Assembly (NCBI GenBank): GCA_963576565.1
Contig: OY755045.1
Coordinates: forward strand, 5,076,977 to 5,140,976
DNA length: 64,000 bases
DNA from: Aspidapion aeneum
Taxonomy: Eukaryota; Arthropoda; Insecta; Coleoptera; Brentidae
Reading direction: 5' to 3'
Shown: in pieces, positions 46,298-57,689 of the stretch
How positions within the stretch are numbered: the first letter of the stretch is position 1
Layout: the number at the start of each line of letters is the position of its first letter
Notes under the pieces: model-generated
Seen by the model: the letters and a program-made list of their open reading frames with translations, nothing else
Databases searched by the model: none
What the model was told of the DNA's origin: nothing
Program-made: the position numbers and the translations under genes

Positions 46298-47069
46298 AAT
46301 ATTTCTAATTTAATTTTTTATTGATAGGCTTTTATGTCATTTTATTATCGGATAAATCTTTTTATAAGTGGGCTTCAAAACCGTAACAAATAAATAGGAT
46401 TAAAGGTTAAATTAAATAGAAATTTAACTTATTTGATTTGCTATATCAATCTAATTGTCCAATGCTATCCATATGAAAATTACAAGAGCATTACTGCCGT
46501 GCATAAGCTCTAATGTAGTTATCCAACATTTGGATAATTTCGATATTTGGGTCCTGTCTTAATCACAACATTATTCTACATCAATCAAAAAATCATCAAG
46601 AAACAAATAACGGTTATCAAGAAGCAAACAGACCTTGATCAAGGAGCATCACTTGTTTATTATTTTCCGGGTTTCTTAATGAAAACTAGGAAAAAATTAT
46701 AGGTAGATAGCGGCATTCTATCTTAAGGACCGCAGATTAGAGCACATATTGAAAATAGAGGCAGAGATCTCTATATATCGCACCCCCAAAATAACAACGA
46801 CCTAGGATCTCAAATAATTGGGAATTTAAAAAAAAAGTTTTTGTCAAAATTTGACGTAAATGAGAGCTAACTATCGATTGGTAATGAAATGCAAGCAAAC
46901 TTTCGAATATGTGGCCGAAAAGTGCTTTACTATGTCACTCTAGTCACTAAGGCCAAACTTTTTTTTCTTTATAAATCTCCTTCCTATCTCCTTCCAATTT
47001 TCTAAGAACCAACATTTCCTAACAAGCTTCCCCAAAAAAAAATTATTCAAACATCTTTGAAACTACCAC
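46298..47069. other. Chd64 intron with inverted copy of the 26500-26730 repeat
   Basis: 46480-46715 carries GCCGTGCATAAGCT, CCAACATTTGGA and AATCACAACATTATTCTACA, inverted matches to 26640-26735, then further matches to 26500-26600. No gene. Confidence 0.45.
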
Positions 47070-47735
47070 TTACAGTTTGCTGACGACCAAGTAATTGTAG
47101 CTAATGATAAAGAAGACATGAAGTATATAATGAGGAAGTTAACGGAAGAATACCAAAAGTGGGGATTAACAATGAACGTGGACAAGACACAGTAGTTATG
47201 TATTGGAAACGAATCCAGTGAGTTAGATCTAGACAAAGGACAAACAATATCTCCATGCAATGAGTATGTATACTTGGTTGTCACATTTGATAAGACCGGA
47301 ACAAACTGTAAAGAACGGCAAAAAAGAATAGTTAAAGCAAAAAAGGTTATTGGATGTCTTAACAGTATTTTATGGATCAGACTTCAGAGAGATATAAAAG
47401 AATGTAAAATTTAACATATATGAAACAATGGTGAAAAGCAGGCTGTTGTATGGAATAGAGACTTATCACATAACAAAAAAATACAAAACAAAAATGGAAA
47501 GTGTCAAATGGATGCAATAAGTAGATTAATGAGAATATCTACAGATCACATAAGAAATGAGATCATAAAAGAGAGAATGGGAATGAACGACGAAATATTA
47601 CCAAAGCAGGTCCTAGAATGGCAACCAATAGGGCGCAGAAAAAGAGGGCGTCTTAAACTAGAATGGCAACAGTCAATCCAAAGATCAATGAGTCAAACAA
47701 ACCTGACAGAAGATGATTGTCAGGATCGAAAAATT
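47070..47735 (+). mobile_element. LINE A fragment, third copy
   Basis: Begins in TTTGCTGACGACCAAGTAATTG (FADDQ of the reverse transcriptase) and continues through NDKEDMKYIMRKL, KWGLTMNVDKT, an in-frame TAG, then CNEYVYLVVTFDKTGTN. It ends with the C-terminal LEWQPIGRRKRG and LEWQQSIQRSM sequence (47508-47700). Same family as 12644-13872. Lacks everything upstream of FADD. Confidence 0.75.
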
Positions 47736-48051
47736 TTAAATATTCAAAGCAAGGGTCTATATTAATTGGGTATTTCTGGGGGATCAATATTATTCTTGAC
47801 TTATTATTATTGATAATATTTTAAACAATGTTTGTTCAAGCACTACTAACTAACGTTAATTGATATTTGACCCATACTAATTAAAATTTTAACAAACCAT
47901 TTCCGTTCTAACCATTAGAATTATCAGACCAGGAAATAGTTGCGCGTACCTATCTGTAAAAAAATATACATGCGAAAACCTGATGAAAATTTTAATAGAT
48001 AACGTAAAAATTCCTTAATAATTTACATAAATAAACGGTTTTTTCTTATAT
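47736..48051. other. Chd64 intron, no gene
   Basis: AT-rich, nothing recognised. Confidence 0.35.
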
Positions 48052-48240
48052 ATATGGGCACACACTAAAAAACTATCGACCTATAAAATTTTTCAGTGTA
48101 TTTTATAAGGTTTTAAAAGATAGACTTACAACAAAATTTGACGGATATCAATCGAAAGAACGAGCAAGCTTCAGAGAAGGTTTCAGTAGAGTGATGATGA
48201 AAATCCTAATAGAACGAGCCAACGAATACAACATTCCACT

Positions 48241-49675
48241 CGCAGCCCACGAGAAAGACCGGCCCGGGCGCGGAAATATCACGTGACCGTAGGAGGCTCA
48301 CAAAAAAACGCCTCACGGCCCGCTGTCATTATAAAACATGTGTGTGTTCAGTTTTGGTATGTTTGTTTACGTCGATTTTTTTTTAATTCGGGCACGAATT
48401 TTATGTGAATTTTATCAAAGTTATTAAAATAACGCAGCCAACGAAAAAGACTGTAGTGGGCTGCGTTAAAATAATTAATGGCTAATGAGTAAATTATAAA
48501 GAAAATACCTATAAGATAAACAATGCCGCGAACGTGTAATTAGTGTTGTTCCTTGTCGGTCCAAGTATAAAACTGAAACCTAATATGTTGCAAACGGGAA
48601 AGAAGTGGTAAAAGATAAGATCTTGGATAAGATTGATCAAGTAATAGACATCCTTAGTGACATTTTCGATAGTGAGAGTGAAAAATATTTTCAGTTGTCA
48701 TTTTTTATTGAACAATTAGGTCTCTTGAAAAGGTAACCTGAGAATCGAAGATATGGTGGTGGATACACTATAATGTTGGCTTCATCTTTGTTTATCCAGT
48801 TATCCAGTCAGCATACACGTCAATTTACAATTCTAAGGTAATATGTCTTCCGCACCCTCGCAATATTAAAAAACTGATTTGTAAAATATTGTTAACAGAT
48901 AGTAATCTCTTTGGTAGTGTGAAATATTTAAAAAGTAAGATACAGCTTTTAAAAGAACATGAGTTGGTAGTTAACTTACACTTATTGAAATAGATATTAA
49001 ACTTTGTGCTGGGTAATTTTTCAAAAAATTATTGACGACCACTACATTCAGTTCATTGAATGGGAAAACCATCTCACTTATTCACAAAATCACTTGTTTC
49101 TTTTTAATAAATTATTGTGAAATGTTTTATAGTGAAAATTTTTCTTCAGACAACTCTAGCGAGTGTTTTTGTGGAGAAAAACTATTGTCAAAGCTTGAAA
49201 AAATTAGTTTAAGGGCATGTAAAGTTTTTTAAAATAATTTTATTAAAAAGCAGAATGATTTAGTGTCTGCTAATAAATCTTTGAATAAGAACTCTAAGAT
49301 GATGACAGTCAAAGAATAATTTTAAAACTAAAAGCTTAGGTTTGATATGTCCAATTTTGAAAGACTTGTATAGATTTGAAATTACTAACGATATTATGTA
49401 CCTAATATATGTACCTGAAGATATTACAGTGCAAATTTTGTATAATTTTTTATTTTATAGATTCAGTTCTTTTATCCATAATAAGCACATATATCAGCAA
49501 AATATTTTTTTCAATTTTTGCCTATAAAAGAACAAAATTTTTTTGTTAATTTATTTAAATTGTGTAAAAACATATAATATATTAAGCAATACAATAAGAA
49601 TCCTGGGACTCCTAAGATCACGTGACCGCCGACTTGCTTATAACGCGCCATGGCTGGTCTTTATCGTTGGCTGCG
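48241..49675 (+). mobile_element. Degenerate P-element-like (THAP/P) transposon in LINE C
   Basis: Terminal repeats CGCAGCCCACGAGAAAGACC and GGTCTTTATCGTTGGCTGCG are inverted with few mismatches. CATTCCACT flanks both sides (48232-48240, 49676-49684), a duplication of 8-9 bp. The body at about 48520-49250 is a broken coding sequence with MPRTCN (THAP-like start), LSFFIEQLGLL, VICLPHPRNIKKLI and YLKSKIQLLKEHELVVNLHL. These recall P-element/THAP9 transposases. An internal extra CGCAGCCAACGA...GGGCTGCG pair is at 48433-48465. The superfamily call is tentative. Confidence 0.5.
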
Positions 49676-49680
49676 CATTC

Positions 49681-49683
<3 letters not shown>

Positions 49684-49718
<35 letters not shown>
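49684..49718. repeat. (AT)n expanded within a reverse transcriptase codon pair
   Basis: About 17 AT dinucleotides between CATTCCACT and TGCGTTTATAGAC. Removing the P-like element and collapsing the run gives NIPL-YI-AFID in frame, so the array grew inside the LINE coding sequence. Confidence 0.85.
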
Positions 49719-49720
<2 letters not shown>

Positions 49721-50611
49721 CGTTTATAGACTTTGAAAAAGCTTTCGATAGGATTGAACATAGACTAGCAAAAACATCTTTAATTAATAGCCGAATAGAT
49801 CACAGATACACAGATTTAATGGCCAATACATTTAGAGGAGCAACAACATCAATCAAAATCCACGAACGAACCAAGCCAATCCGCATAAGACGAGGTATCA
49901 ACAGGGTGACAAAATATCGAAGACATTTTTAAAAACTTATATTGGGAAGAAATGGGCATCAAAGTAAGCGGACAACACTTGAACCACCTAAGATATGCTG
50001 ACGATATCGCCTTAACAACAGATAAGAAAGAAACACTGATAAAAATGCTGAAAGAATAACTGGATACAGCAGCTAAGTTGAACTAAGTGAGTAGGAACTA
50101 CACTAAAACTAAAATCATAACAAACAAGTAGAGGAATATTTATCTGGGACAAAGTATTAATCTAAAAAAGAAATTAAGCTGCATATTAAAAAATAAAAAA
50201 TATCTTCAGTACCTCAAAACGAAAGAGTATACCCAATGTATCCTTCCTGTACTCACCTAGGATACCAGACCTGGATACTTCCAAAATGAAACATGAATAA
50301 GGTAACAAATGTTACATGTAAAACTAACAGATAAAACAAGTAAGGAATGCCAGAGGAGAGGTAGAAAAAAATATAATGGAAATTTGCTCATAATATCAGA
50401 CAGAAAGACGATCGATGGAACAAATGTACTGGTAAACTGGAGACCTTGGGAAAATAAAAGAAGTAGGGGAAGATCCCAAATGAGATGAGCGGACGATTTC
50501 AAGAAACATGCGGGGACTAGATGGATGAACACGTTGACAGATAGAGAAGAGTGGAAGATATTGGGGAAGGCCTATGTCCAAGCAAAGATATAGATAGATA
50601 GATATGGGCAC

Positions 50612-51100
50612 AAGATAACCGATCGTCACTCCTAACCTCTATTACTTTTATGTAAAAAACAAATAGAACATTTCCCTACAATTACGACCTTATCTCAGAA
50701 ATCTCGCAACGGCACTGGAATGCTGATGAAGCTCTAGTTACCAAGCAACGCATTTTTCGTCGCCGTCATGTTTTTTTCGCCATCCAATTTTAGTTTTTCT
50801 AGTTTTGTTTACATACGGTTCCTGCGACCTATTGTTCCCATCTAAAGTCATTTAAACTTTCCTTATTGGTATTAGCTGGATCCAATCTCTGTCAGAATTT
50901 AATAAGACGGGATGCCAACATCCTTCCTTTACGAAATTAAAAAGAGTTAAAGTTAAATTGTTCACGCTTGCATGGTTTGAAAATATGCGGCTATAACGTC
51001 TGAACTTCTGTCTAGTCGCAGAAATTGTTAGTTATTACAAAACCGTGGGAAACGAGGCTTTTAATTTGAATAATTAAAAAGTTGACTTCTCTATTTTTTT
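50612..51100. other. Chd64 intron, no gene recognised
   Basis: No recognised element or exon. Confidence 0.35.
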
Positions 51101-51145
51101 ATAGTAATGAGGTATCGGAAAAAAATATAGGTTATTTTTAACACA

Positions 51146-52150
51146 TTGATTATATGGCCAGAAAATGATGACGAACTACATAATTTTCTACACCTTCTGA
51201 ACAGTATTCGACCAACAATCAAATGCACAATGGAAATTGAAAAAGATTCGGCCCATAGTTCGGCCTTACCTTTTTTGGATGTTCTTGTCAAACGATTAGA
51301 CAGAAACATTCAAACCACTGTATATAGAAAACCTACACACACGGGACAGTAGTCTAATCATTCTGTTGTTACAAAACAAGGAGTTACAAGCAGTTTTGTA
51401 TTTAAGAGCTGTGAATATTTGTAGTAATAATGAAGAATTAACCACAGAAATTAATAACATTAAAAAGACTTACAACAGAATGGTTATTCCTAGAAATTAG
51501 TAAACTCAACGATCTCTAAAATTAAAAACAAACCAAATGTGTAGCAAATTCTCAAAATAATAATCCGTTGAGTTTTATTAACATTCCATATGTTCAAGGG
51601 ATTTTAGAAAACATAAGCCAAACACTATACTATAAAAACAGTATTTTCATCGGGAAATACGATAAGGAGTTTTGTAACTAAAACAAAACCAGAAAATCCC
51701 TCAAATGATAAGGAATGTATTTACCAAATCCCGTGTGAATGTGGTAAATCATATATAGGTGAAACAAAACGCCCTCTTCTGGTTAGACTAATTAACATCT
51801 AAAAAGTACTCAATTAGAGGATATTGAAAAATCTGATTAAGCGAATATGATCACAGGATTCAGTGGTCAAAAGCTAAAGTTTTATATAAGGAGTCGCATT
51901 GGCGAAAACGAAAGTTTATTGAAGCTGATAAAGAAGTTTTCAGTTAACAAAGCACGGACATACCAAACATATGGAAACCACTCCTTAAGGAAAACAGGCG
52001 TCTTAGGATTAAAAAGGGGGCGGACCGTCACACCTAACTGCACACCAAGTAGTATAAGTAGTAGCCTATAGACTAGATTGTAGTTTACACTTAAAAACGG
52101 TTAGGGATACATACCAACCGAAACGTCATGTTTAAAAATAAATAAAGACA
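51146..52150 (+). mobile_element. Penelope-like element 3' fragment with GIY-YIG remnant
   Basis: The frame at 51165-51350 reads LPFLDVLVKR and TTVYRKPTHTG, the C-terminal reverse transcriptase signature of Penelope-like elements. After a stop and frameshifts, 51715-51800 gives CIYQIPCECGKSYIGETKRP, a GIY-YIG-type endonuclease start, and 51850-51940 gives WSKAKVLYKESHWRKRKFIE in another frame, the usual tail. At the end CCGAAACGTCATG precedes an AT-rich terminus. At least three frame breaks: inactive. Confidence 0.75.
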
Positions 52151-52502
52151 ATGGAAGCCCGAAATTTTTCACGACGTTACGCCTAATAACCATAACGAAC
52201 TGGTTATTTAAGGAAATTTAGCGCTTCGTGTTCTAAATTTATATTTTTGTTATGTTTTAAACATTTGCAATGATTTTTATAAATGGTTTTTGCAATTTCA
52301 TTATTTTAGAATCAGTGCGAAACGAAATAGTCGATTTTAGTGATACAAAATGTCTTTATTTACGGAGGTTCGGTGTGTGTACCACAAACTACTTTTCTGT
52401 CAAAATTTCAAGTAAGCGGCTATGTCAACTCAAGATATTAACTTTGTCTTCCAAAAGTTCTAAAATCCAAAGAATTTTCCTAAATATAAATACAAAATAA
52501 AA

Positions 52503-52505
<3 letters not shown>

Positions 52506-52544
<39 letters not shown>
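52506..52544. repeat. (AT)n microsatellite
   Basis: About 19 AT units immediately next to the left end of the foldback MITE at 52545; a shorter run follows its right end. The MITE probably landed in, or duplicated, a TA-rich target. Confidence 0.9.
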
Positions 52545-52547
<3 letters not shown>

Positions 52548-53055
52548 GAATATTTCCCGTCACTGGTGGTTCAGCTGATTTTTGTAAACAAAAGTTAACT
52601 ACTAATATTTTTTGCATTTTTTGAAAACGAAGGCAATTTTCCTACTGTTTTTTAGTATATCCTTATAAAATATAATTTTCTAGACGTATTGTCGTTATTT
52701 TTTTAGCTCGATTTATTTTTTATTACACAGAACTTAAAATACAAGTTAAACCGAATGTGATCATTTAGTATTAAAGGGAAACCGAGGGAAGGTGCAGGTT
52801 AGCGGATTACTTTTGAAGCTGAAACGAACACATTATTTTCTTCGAATTTTAATTTTTATGTGAAGAAAAATGAAGCGGGCTAAAAAAAATAATGACTGGT
52901 AGGTCTCAAAAATTTTATTTTATAAGAATATACTAAAAAATAGTAGGAAAACTGTCTTAGTTTCCAAAAAATTCAAAAAATATTAGTTGTTCATATCATA
53001 TCTCTCTATTTGTTTACAAAAATCAGCTGACCACCAGTGACGTAAAAAACTCGAC
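52545..53055. mobile_element. Foldback MITE, GTCGA termini
   Basis: Left GTCACTGGTGGTTCAGCTGA and right TCAGCTGACCACCAGTGAC are inverse. The repeats extend about 150-200 bp, including TTTTTGTAAACAAA and TACTGTTTTTTAGTATAT against ATATACTAAAAAATAGTA. 511 bp, non-coding, flanked by TA repeats. Confidence 0.75.
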
Positions 53056-53116
53056 ATATATATAAAAGATTCAAACACCGTCTATTCTAGGCACCTTGAT
53101 TTGAAAGCAGTCCTTG

Positions 53117-53847
53117 CAATGGCGGCTCGTGACAGTAAAGTTTGTGAGTTCTGCCGATAGGGTATAAAAAATGCTATTTTTTTACAGTCTCCAGATCACG
53201 TGTATATTATAAAAAGTAAAAAATTTCTCTTGTAAAAATCCTTTTATACGATTTTCCCCGGCTTGAACCACACTTTTCTATTAAAATATCGGGCAATGGC
53301 CGTCCTTCTTCTTTCAGTTTTAGTTTTTCTTCATAAGTAAAGAGAGAGAATGTTTTTACATTAATTAATCCACCACATTCATTGTGACACAATTATACAA
53401 AAACAAACAACATACACTCTTCTAAATAAATGAATGCGCCCGCAAATGTATAGGAACTGCAAGTTTTGCAGCTCTATTTTTGCCTAGATTTCGCTATGTT
53501 AACCCATGAGCAAGTGCGGTGCGGGGTGAAGGAAGGGGTTCCTAGCCGAGCACAGATCTCGTTAGCCGCCCACCTACTTTGTGTTGCAATTTAGCAGCGC
53601 AACAATGCCAATAACTTCATTTGACCGACTGTGAAATGCGGCCTTCGACGACGGCGCGCAGCGTCATACTCAACACACTTACGCGATTTGAAGGCCTACT
53701 ATACCAACACCGGAACGAAAATATACTGCTATTCCAATAATTTTAGAAATAAAATAATTATATTAGAAAAATAGCAGCGGCTCAAGAATAGTCAAATAAT
53801 GTGAAAATTTTGGGGGTTCTGCAGCCCTTATGCACTAGCCGCCCCTG
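53117..53847. mobile_element. Non-autonomous hAT element, CAGTGGCGGC-like family, copy 3
   Basis: Ends CAATGGCGGCTCGTG and CACTAGCCGCCCCTG are near-inverse. The 8-bp duplication AGTCCTTG (53109-53116, 53848-53855) is perfect. About 731 bp, with a GC-richer patch at 53500-53700. No transposase recognised. The ends resemble those at 14948-16655. Confidence 0.8.
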
Positions 53848-53855
53848 AGTCCTTG

Positions 53856-55624
53856 TAAAATTTTATTAAAAACGTCTATTTTTTTAATCTAAGGCATACG
53901 TTTGGGTTCATTTGAATCCAACATGTCGGAACGCTTGTAACAACGATTTTCTATTAATGGTTTTAGTACGCTTTAGTAGTACCTACATCTATGTTGTAAG
54001 TATAGTCCTTGCAATACCCCAAGTCCCTTTGCTATCCTTTTTTATTTTTCTGCTATAAAGACAGAAATAGCAGAAAATAGCATCGAAAATCATTGTTGGC
54101 CCCAGATTTCAGTTGGCAGTTGCAAGCCTGTCTATCTATCAAAGTTTAAATTGACAATAAAAGTCAACTTTCAAAACAAAAAAGTAAAAAAAACTGCGAC
54201 CAAGATAAAATGTTCATACGAAAATTCCAGGCTTTTTGCGATCTTCAGTCCCATCCGTAATAACTACAGGGCAAAATTTTAAGAAACACAGTACCTAATA
54301 GCTAATGACAAAAAGTATGAAGACTCTCTGATACCATTCAAAACAATGTCTTTAGAAATCTAATTCAAAAAGTTTGTAAAACTATTGTTTAAAATTATAT
54401 GATGCATTGCGAAAAACTAATTTTGGAAGACTGAGAAAATGAAACAGCTATTGATGTCGCTCCTCTCGTCATAACTGACGATGGCAGTTTATGAGATCAA
54501 GTTTTTTGGACGATGAGAATAAATTATTGTTGCATAGTTTGTTTTTTAGTTAGATTTTAGATTTTCAGTTTTTTGGTTTGGTTTTATTTTATTTTAAGAA
54601 AATAGGTTTACAAAACCATACAAATAAGCTTAATAATTTTCTGGTTTTGATTTGAACTTAATCCTATGAGCTGTTCTACTGTTCTACTGCAACATTTTAA
54701 ACTTAGTAGTTAGTAAGAGCTTCAATATAGCTATTTTTAGTTTAAATATTGTGTCTGAAATATTTTTTTAATTCACTCAAAAAGAGTCTTTACAATACTG
54801 TTTTTGTTAAAATTCCCAAAGCCTTTGCAGTTAAATTAGTTGAGAACTTCATTATACTTTTTAAAAGATCTATGTGTCGATCATAAAAAATGTTTAATTA
54901 TTAAAAATTTTAATAAAATACTGTTTTAATTTGCCCTAAACAAAAAATATAATTGCTTATATACTTATTGTAACAAAGACAAGAGTATATACTACATTAA
55001 TATAAGTCGAGAGTTTATATTGGAAACTACAAATAATAATCATTTAACTTTTATTAAGTCTATGCTTATGTAATAATATTAAAAACTCTGTTTCCAAAAA
55101 ATATAATATAAATAATTTTTACCAAAACAAATTGCAAAGCTTAGCGCTCGAAATACATTGTAGAAAATAACATTTTTGAAAAAATTAAATAATCATTAAT
55201 TTATTGTTTGTTCATGGTTTGTAGCTCTACGGTCAGTCGCACTAAAAATCTTCCAATGTAGAAACTTTGCCGGAAGGGCACCCCAATTGTTCATAAATTT
55301 TTCACTACATAAAATCATTTTGGGACAGAACCTTTTTCTCAAAAAACTATTCTAAATCAGAATCAGAATTTAAATAAAAAATAAGCGATAATCTTTCAAA
55401 GTCAGAAATTTCAAAACAATGGTAGTTTTAACACCGAGCCACCACCCTTATTATAAAGGGTGGTGACCGATTATATTAACATTAAGGTAACTGATAATTA
55501 GTTTCGCAGCATCCATTATCAGTTACCTTAGGAGCCTGTGGTTTAAAACTGAATTAAGAATACACGTGCGTTTTGTTACCAGAATTACGGGGTGATTAAA
55601 CAAAAGGACTAGCCTTATTGCAAA
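53856..55624. other. Chd64 intron, AT-rich
   Basis: Only local hairpins: CCACCACCCTTTATTATAAAGGGTGGTG-like pairing at 55440-55467 and AAGGTAACTGATAAT / ATTATCAGTTACCTT at 55484-55531. No exon recognised. Confidence 0.4.
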
Positions 55625-55629
55625 GACTA

Positions 55630-56236
55630 TACGTCTAAACAAGGCCAACACAAAAATAGAGGCCACGACCCTGAAAAAATCAGCTGTTCTCCCGGGGCTG
55701 AATTTTACATTGGGTCTTATGGGAGGTCACACGTTTTTTTATGATATTTTCAAAATGCCACTACAGATTTCCGCAAAATTTCAGTGAAATATTCTCAGAC
55801 ACCATCCCGATATTTCACGAAAGGTTTGTAAGGAAGCAACATGATTAAAAGGTTAAAATCTTCAAGATTTAGCATTCCTTATTTTGAATTCAAATTACCC
55901 GCCATGTACCACATGCCAACTGTTATATTTGACATGTATTTGACTTTGTCATCTGTGATTGTCACATTCGCTTCTGCTTTAAACTTAATTTTTGTGTGAG
56001 CTAATGAAGCGGCTATGAAAAATTAGGGATTACTATACATTTAAAAAAAATTGTTCAGCCAGAATAAAGTAAAAACAATCTCAAAAACGGCTTTATTTAA
56101 AAAAAAATCAAATATTCATGAACCGTCATTCCAATTTCTGTGTCGTAACGTGACCATCAAAAAAAAATCAGCCCCGGATGTGACGTCAACACAGTGGAGG
56201 ATCGTGGCCCGTCCATTTTGATAGCCCTGGTCTAAA
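55630..56236. mobile_element. TIR element ending just upstream of Chd64 exon 2
   Basis: GGCCACGACCCTGA ... CAGCTGTTCTCCCGGGGCTGA on the left faces TCAGCCCCGGATG ... GGATCGTGGCCCGTCCATTTTG on the right in inverse order; the outermost match is weaker (TCTAAACAAGG versus CCCTGGTCTAAA). About 600 bp. The right end is only about 20-25 bp from the splice acceptor at 56256-56257. Confidence 0.5.
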
Positions 56237-56257
56237 TTACTAAATAAAATATTTTAG

Positions 56258-56394
56258 GTAAATGCCAAATATAGTGATGACCTAGCAACAGAGGCCTTAG
56301 AATGGATCAACAGGGTGACTGGAGACAATATTAACACAGCTGGAGACATGGACAGCTTCTATGAAACTTTGAAAGATGGCACAATCCTTTGCAA
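56258..56394 (+). CDS. Chd64: Chd64 coding exon 2, start of calponin-homology domain
   Basis: Acceptor TATTTTAG (56256-56257) and donor GTAAGC (56395). Reads VNAKYSDDLATEALEWINRV, then TGDNINTAGDMDSFYETLKD and GTILCK, 45 full codons plus two bases (AA) completed by the next exon. The EWI...LKDG..LCK arrangement is the first half of a single type-3 calponin-homology domain, which binds or tethers to actin filaments. The frame is continuous with both exon 1a and exon 1b. Confidence 0.92.
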
Positions 56395-56564
56395 GTAAGC
56401 TATTTATTTAAAGCTGTTCAACCAGATAAAAGCCACGTATCTTCTTAAAAAATATACATATATATAATTAGACTTTAATAAAATAACCGCATATTATGCG
56501 GCCCAAAATAAATAGAGATCGAAGTTTATATAAACTAGGGTCCAAAATTGTTTCGTTTCCGATA

Positions 56565-57308
56565 TACAGGGTGTCCCAAATAAAAGGAACTACACGGGGA
56601 TTTCGGAAACGGTAAGAGACGAGTTTGTTTAAATGAGAAAAAAGTTGTGCTATTCTAAGTTCAATCAGATGCCGTATCAAAATCAAAAATATCTGTAGGG
56701 GTTTTTAAAATATCGAGCAAAAATTTTTTTGAGTTTTTTGAAAAATTAAAACATCGCCGCCATCTTGCAAACAAATTTATTGAAATTACGGCCTTTGTTT
56801 CACAGCCAACCAAGTGAAAAACAGTTTTTTAAATAAATTCACATTTTCAGTCATTCAAAGATAGGCTTATTATACATGGTTAAAAAGCTCTTTTAATGCT
56901 ATATTTATTGACGTTTAAATTTAATATGGCGATCATAAGAAATAGCAAAGTTGGCTATGGTTTCAAAAAAACTTCAAGGCGTAGAAAAAATTTGTTAACG
57001 TCATTCGATTGGGCGTAGTTGCTTATATAAGACTACCAAATTTCATTAAATTTGTTTGCAAGATGGCGGCGATATCTCAATTTTTCCAAAAATAAAATTT
57101 TTAGTTTTTGCTCGATATTTTAGTAACCCCTGTAGATATCTTTAATATTGATACAGCACCTGATTGGGCTTAGAATAGCGCAACTTTTTGTCATTTAAAC
57201 AAACTCGTATCTCTTATTATGAACAGTTTTAAATGGACTATTTTATTTTATTTTGGGGCGTAGCATACGTTGTTAAAATATTGACCTCCAATTTCGGGAC
57301 ACCCTGTA
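56565..57308. mobile_element. TIR MITE in Chd64 intron 2
   Basis: TACAGGGTGTCCCAAAT at the left and TTTCGGGACACCCTGTA at the right. Long internal inverted matches include CGCCGCCATCTTGCAAAC / GTTTGCAAGATGGCGGCG (about 56755 and 57053). About 744 bp, non-coding. Confidence 0.7.
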
Positions 57309-57680
57309 TATTAACCTATTTTTTTAAATAAATTATTCAAACATTTTACTTACAAGGACCTACCTATAAATACAAATAATATTTGTGCAGAAGTGATAGA
57401 TAACAAAAAAAAATCTATTTTTATTGATGATAAACATTTATCGGTTAGAATCATTACTCAATAAATCAAAGAAGAACCGGCTATGAAAGTGAATCATCTC
57501 TCCAATAAAAGAGAATAGTTAAAAAAAGTTACTCATCTTAAAAAAATTTGATCAATAACATATGGTAAGTGGCGCCTAGTCGCCTAGACTTTTAAAATAT
57601 GGTTTCGATTAAAAAACACTTTTAATAAAAAAAATTTGAAATCAAAAACACCCAACTGCTAAATCTACTTGTAACTACTA
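57309..57680. other. Chd64 intron 2, AT-rich
   Basis: No gene. The right edge contains CACCCAACTGCTAAATC, which pairs with AGCAGTTAGGTGC at 58525 as the outer arm of a hairpin element. Confidence 0.35.
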
Positions 57681-57689
57681 GTCGCAGTT

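Larger units (their letters stand above)
48062..50601 (+). mobile_element. LINE C copy with 10-bp target duplication, split by a P-like element
   Basis: ATATGGGCAC occurs directly before (48052-48061) and after (50602-50611). The reading starts NYRPIKFFSVFYKVLKDRL ... ANEYNIPL, is interrupted at 48241-49675, and resumes YIAFIDFEKAFDRIEH, then GIKVSGQHLNHLRYADDIAL near 49955. It ends GGCCTATGTCCAA plus a (TAGA)n tail. Several stops and frameshifts; a relic. Same family as 31251-32104. Confidence 0.75.
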
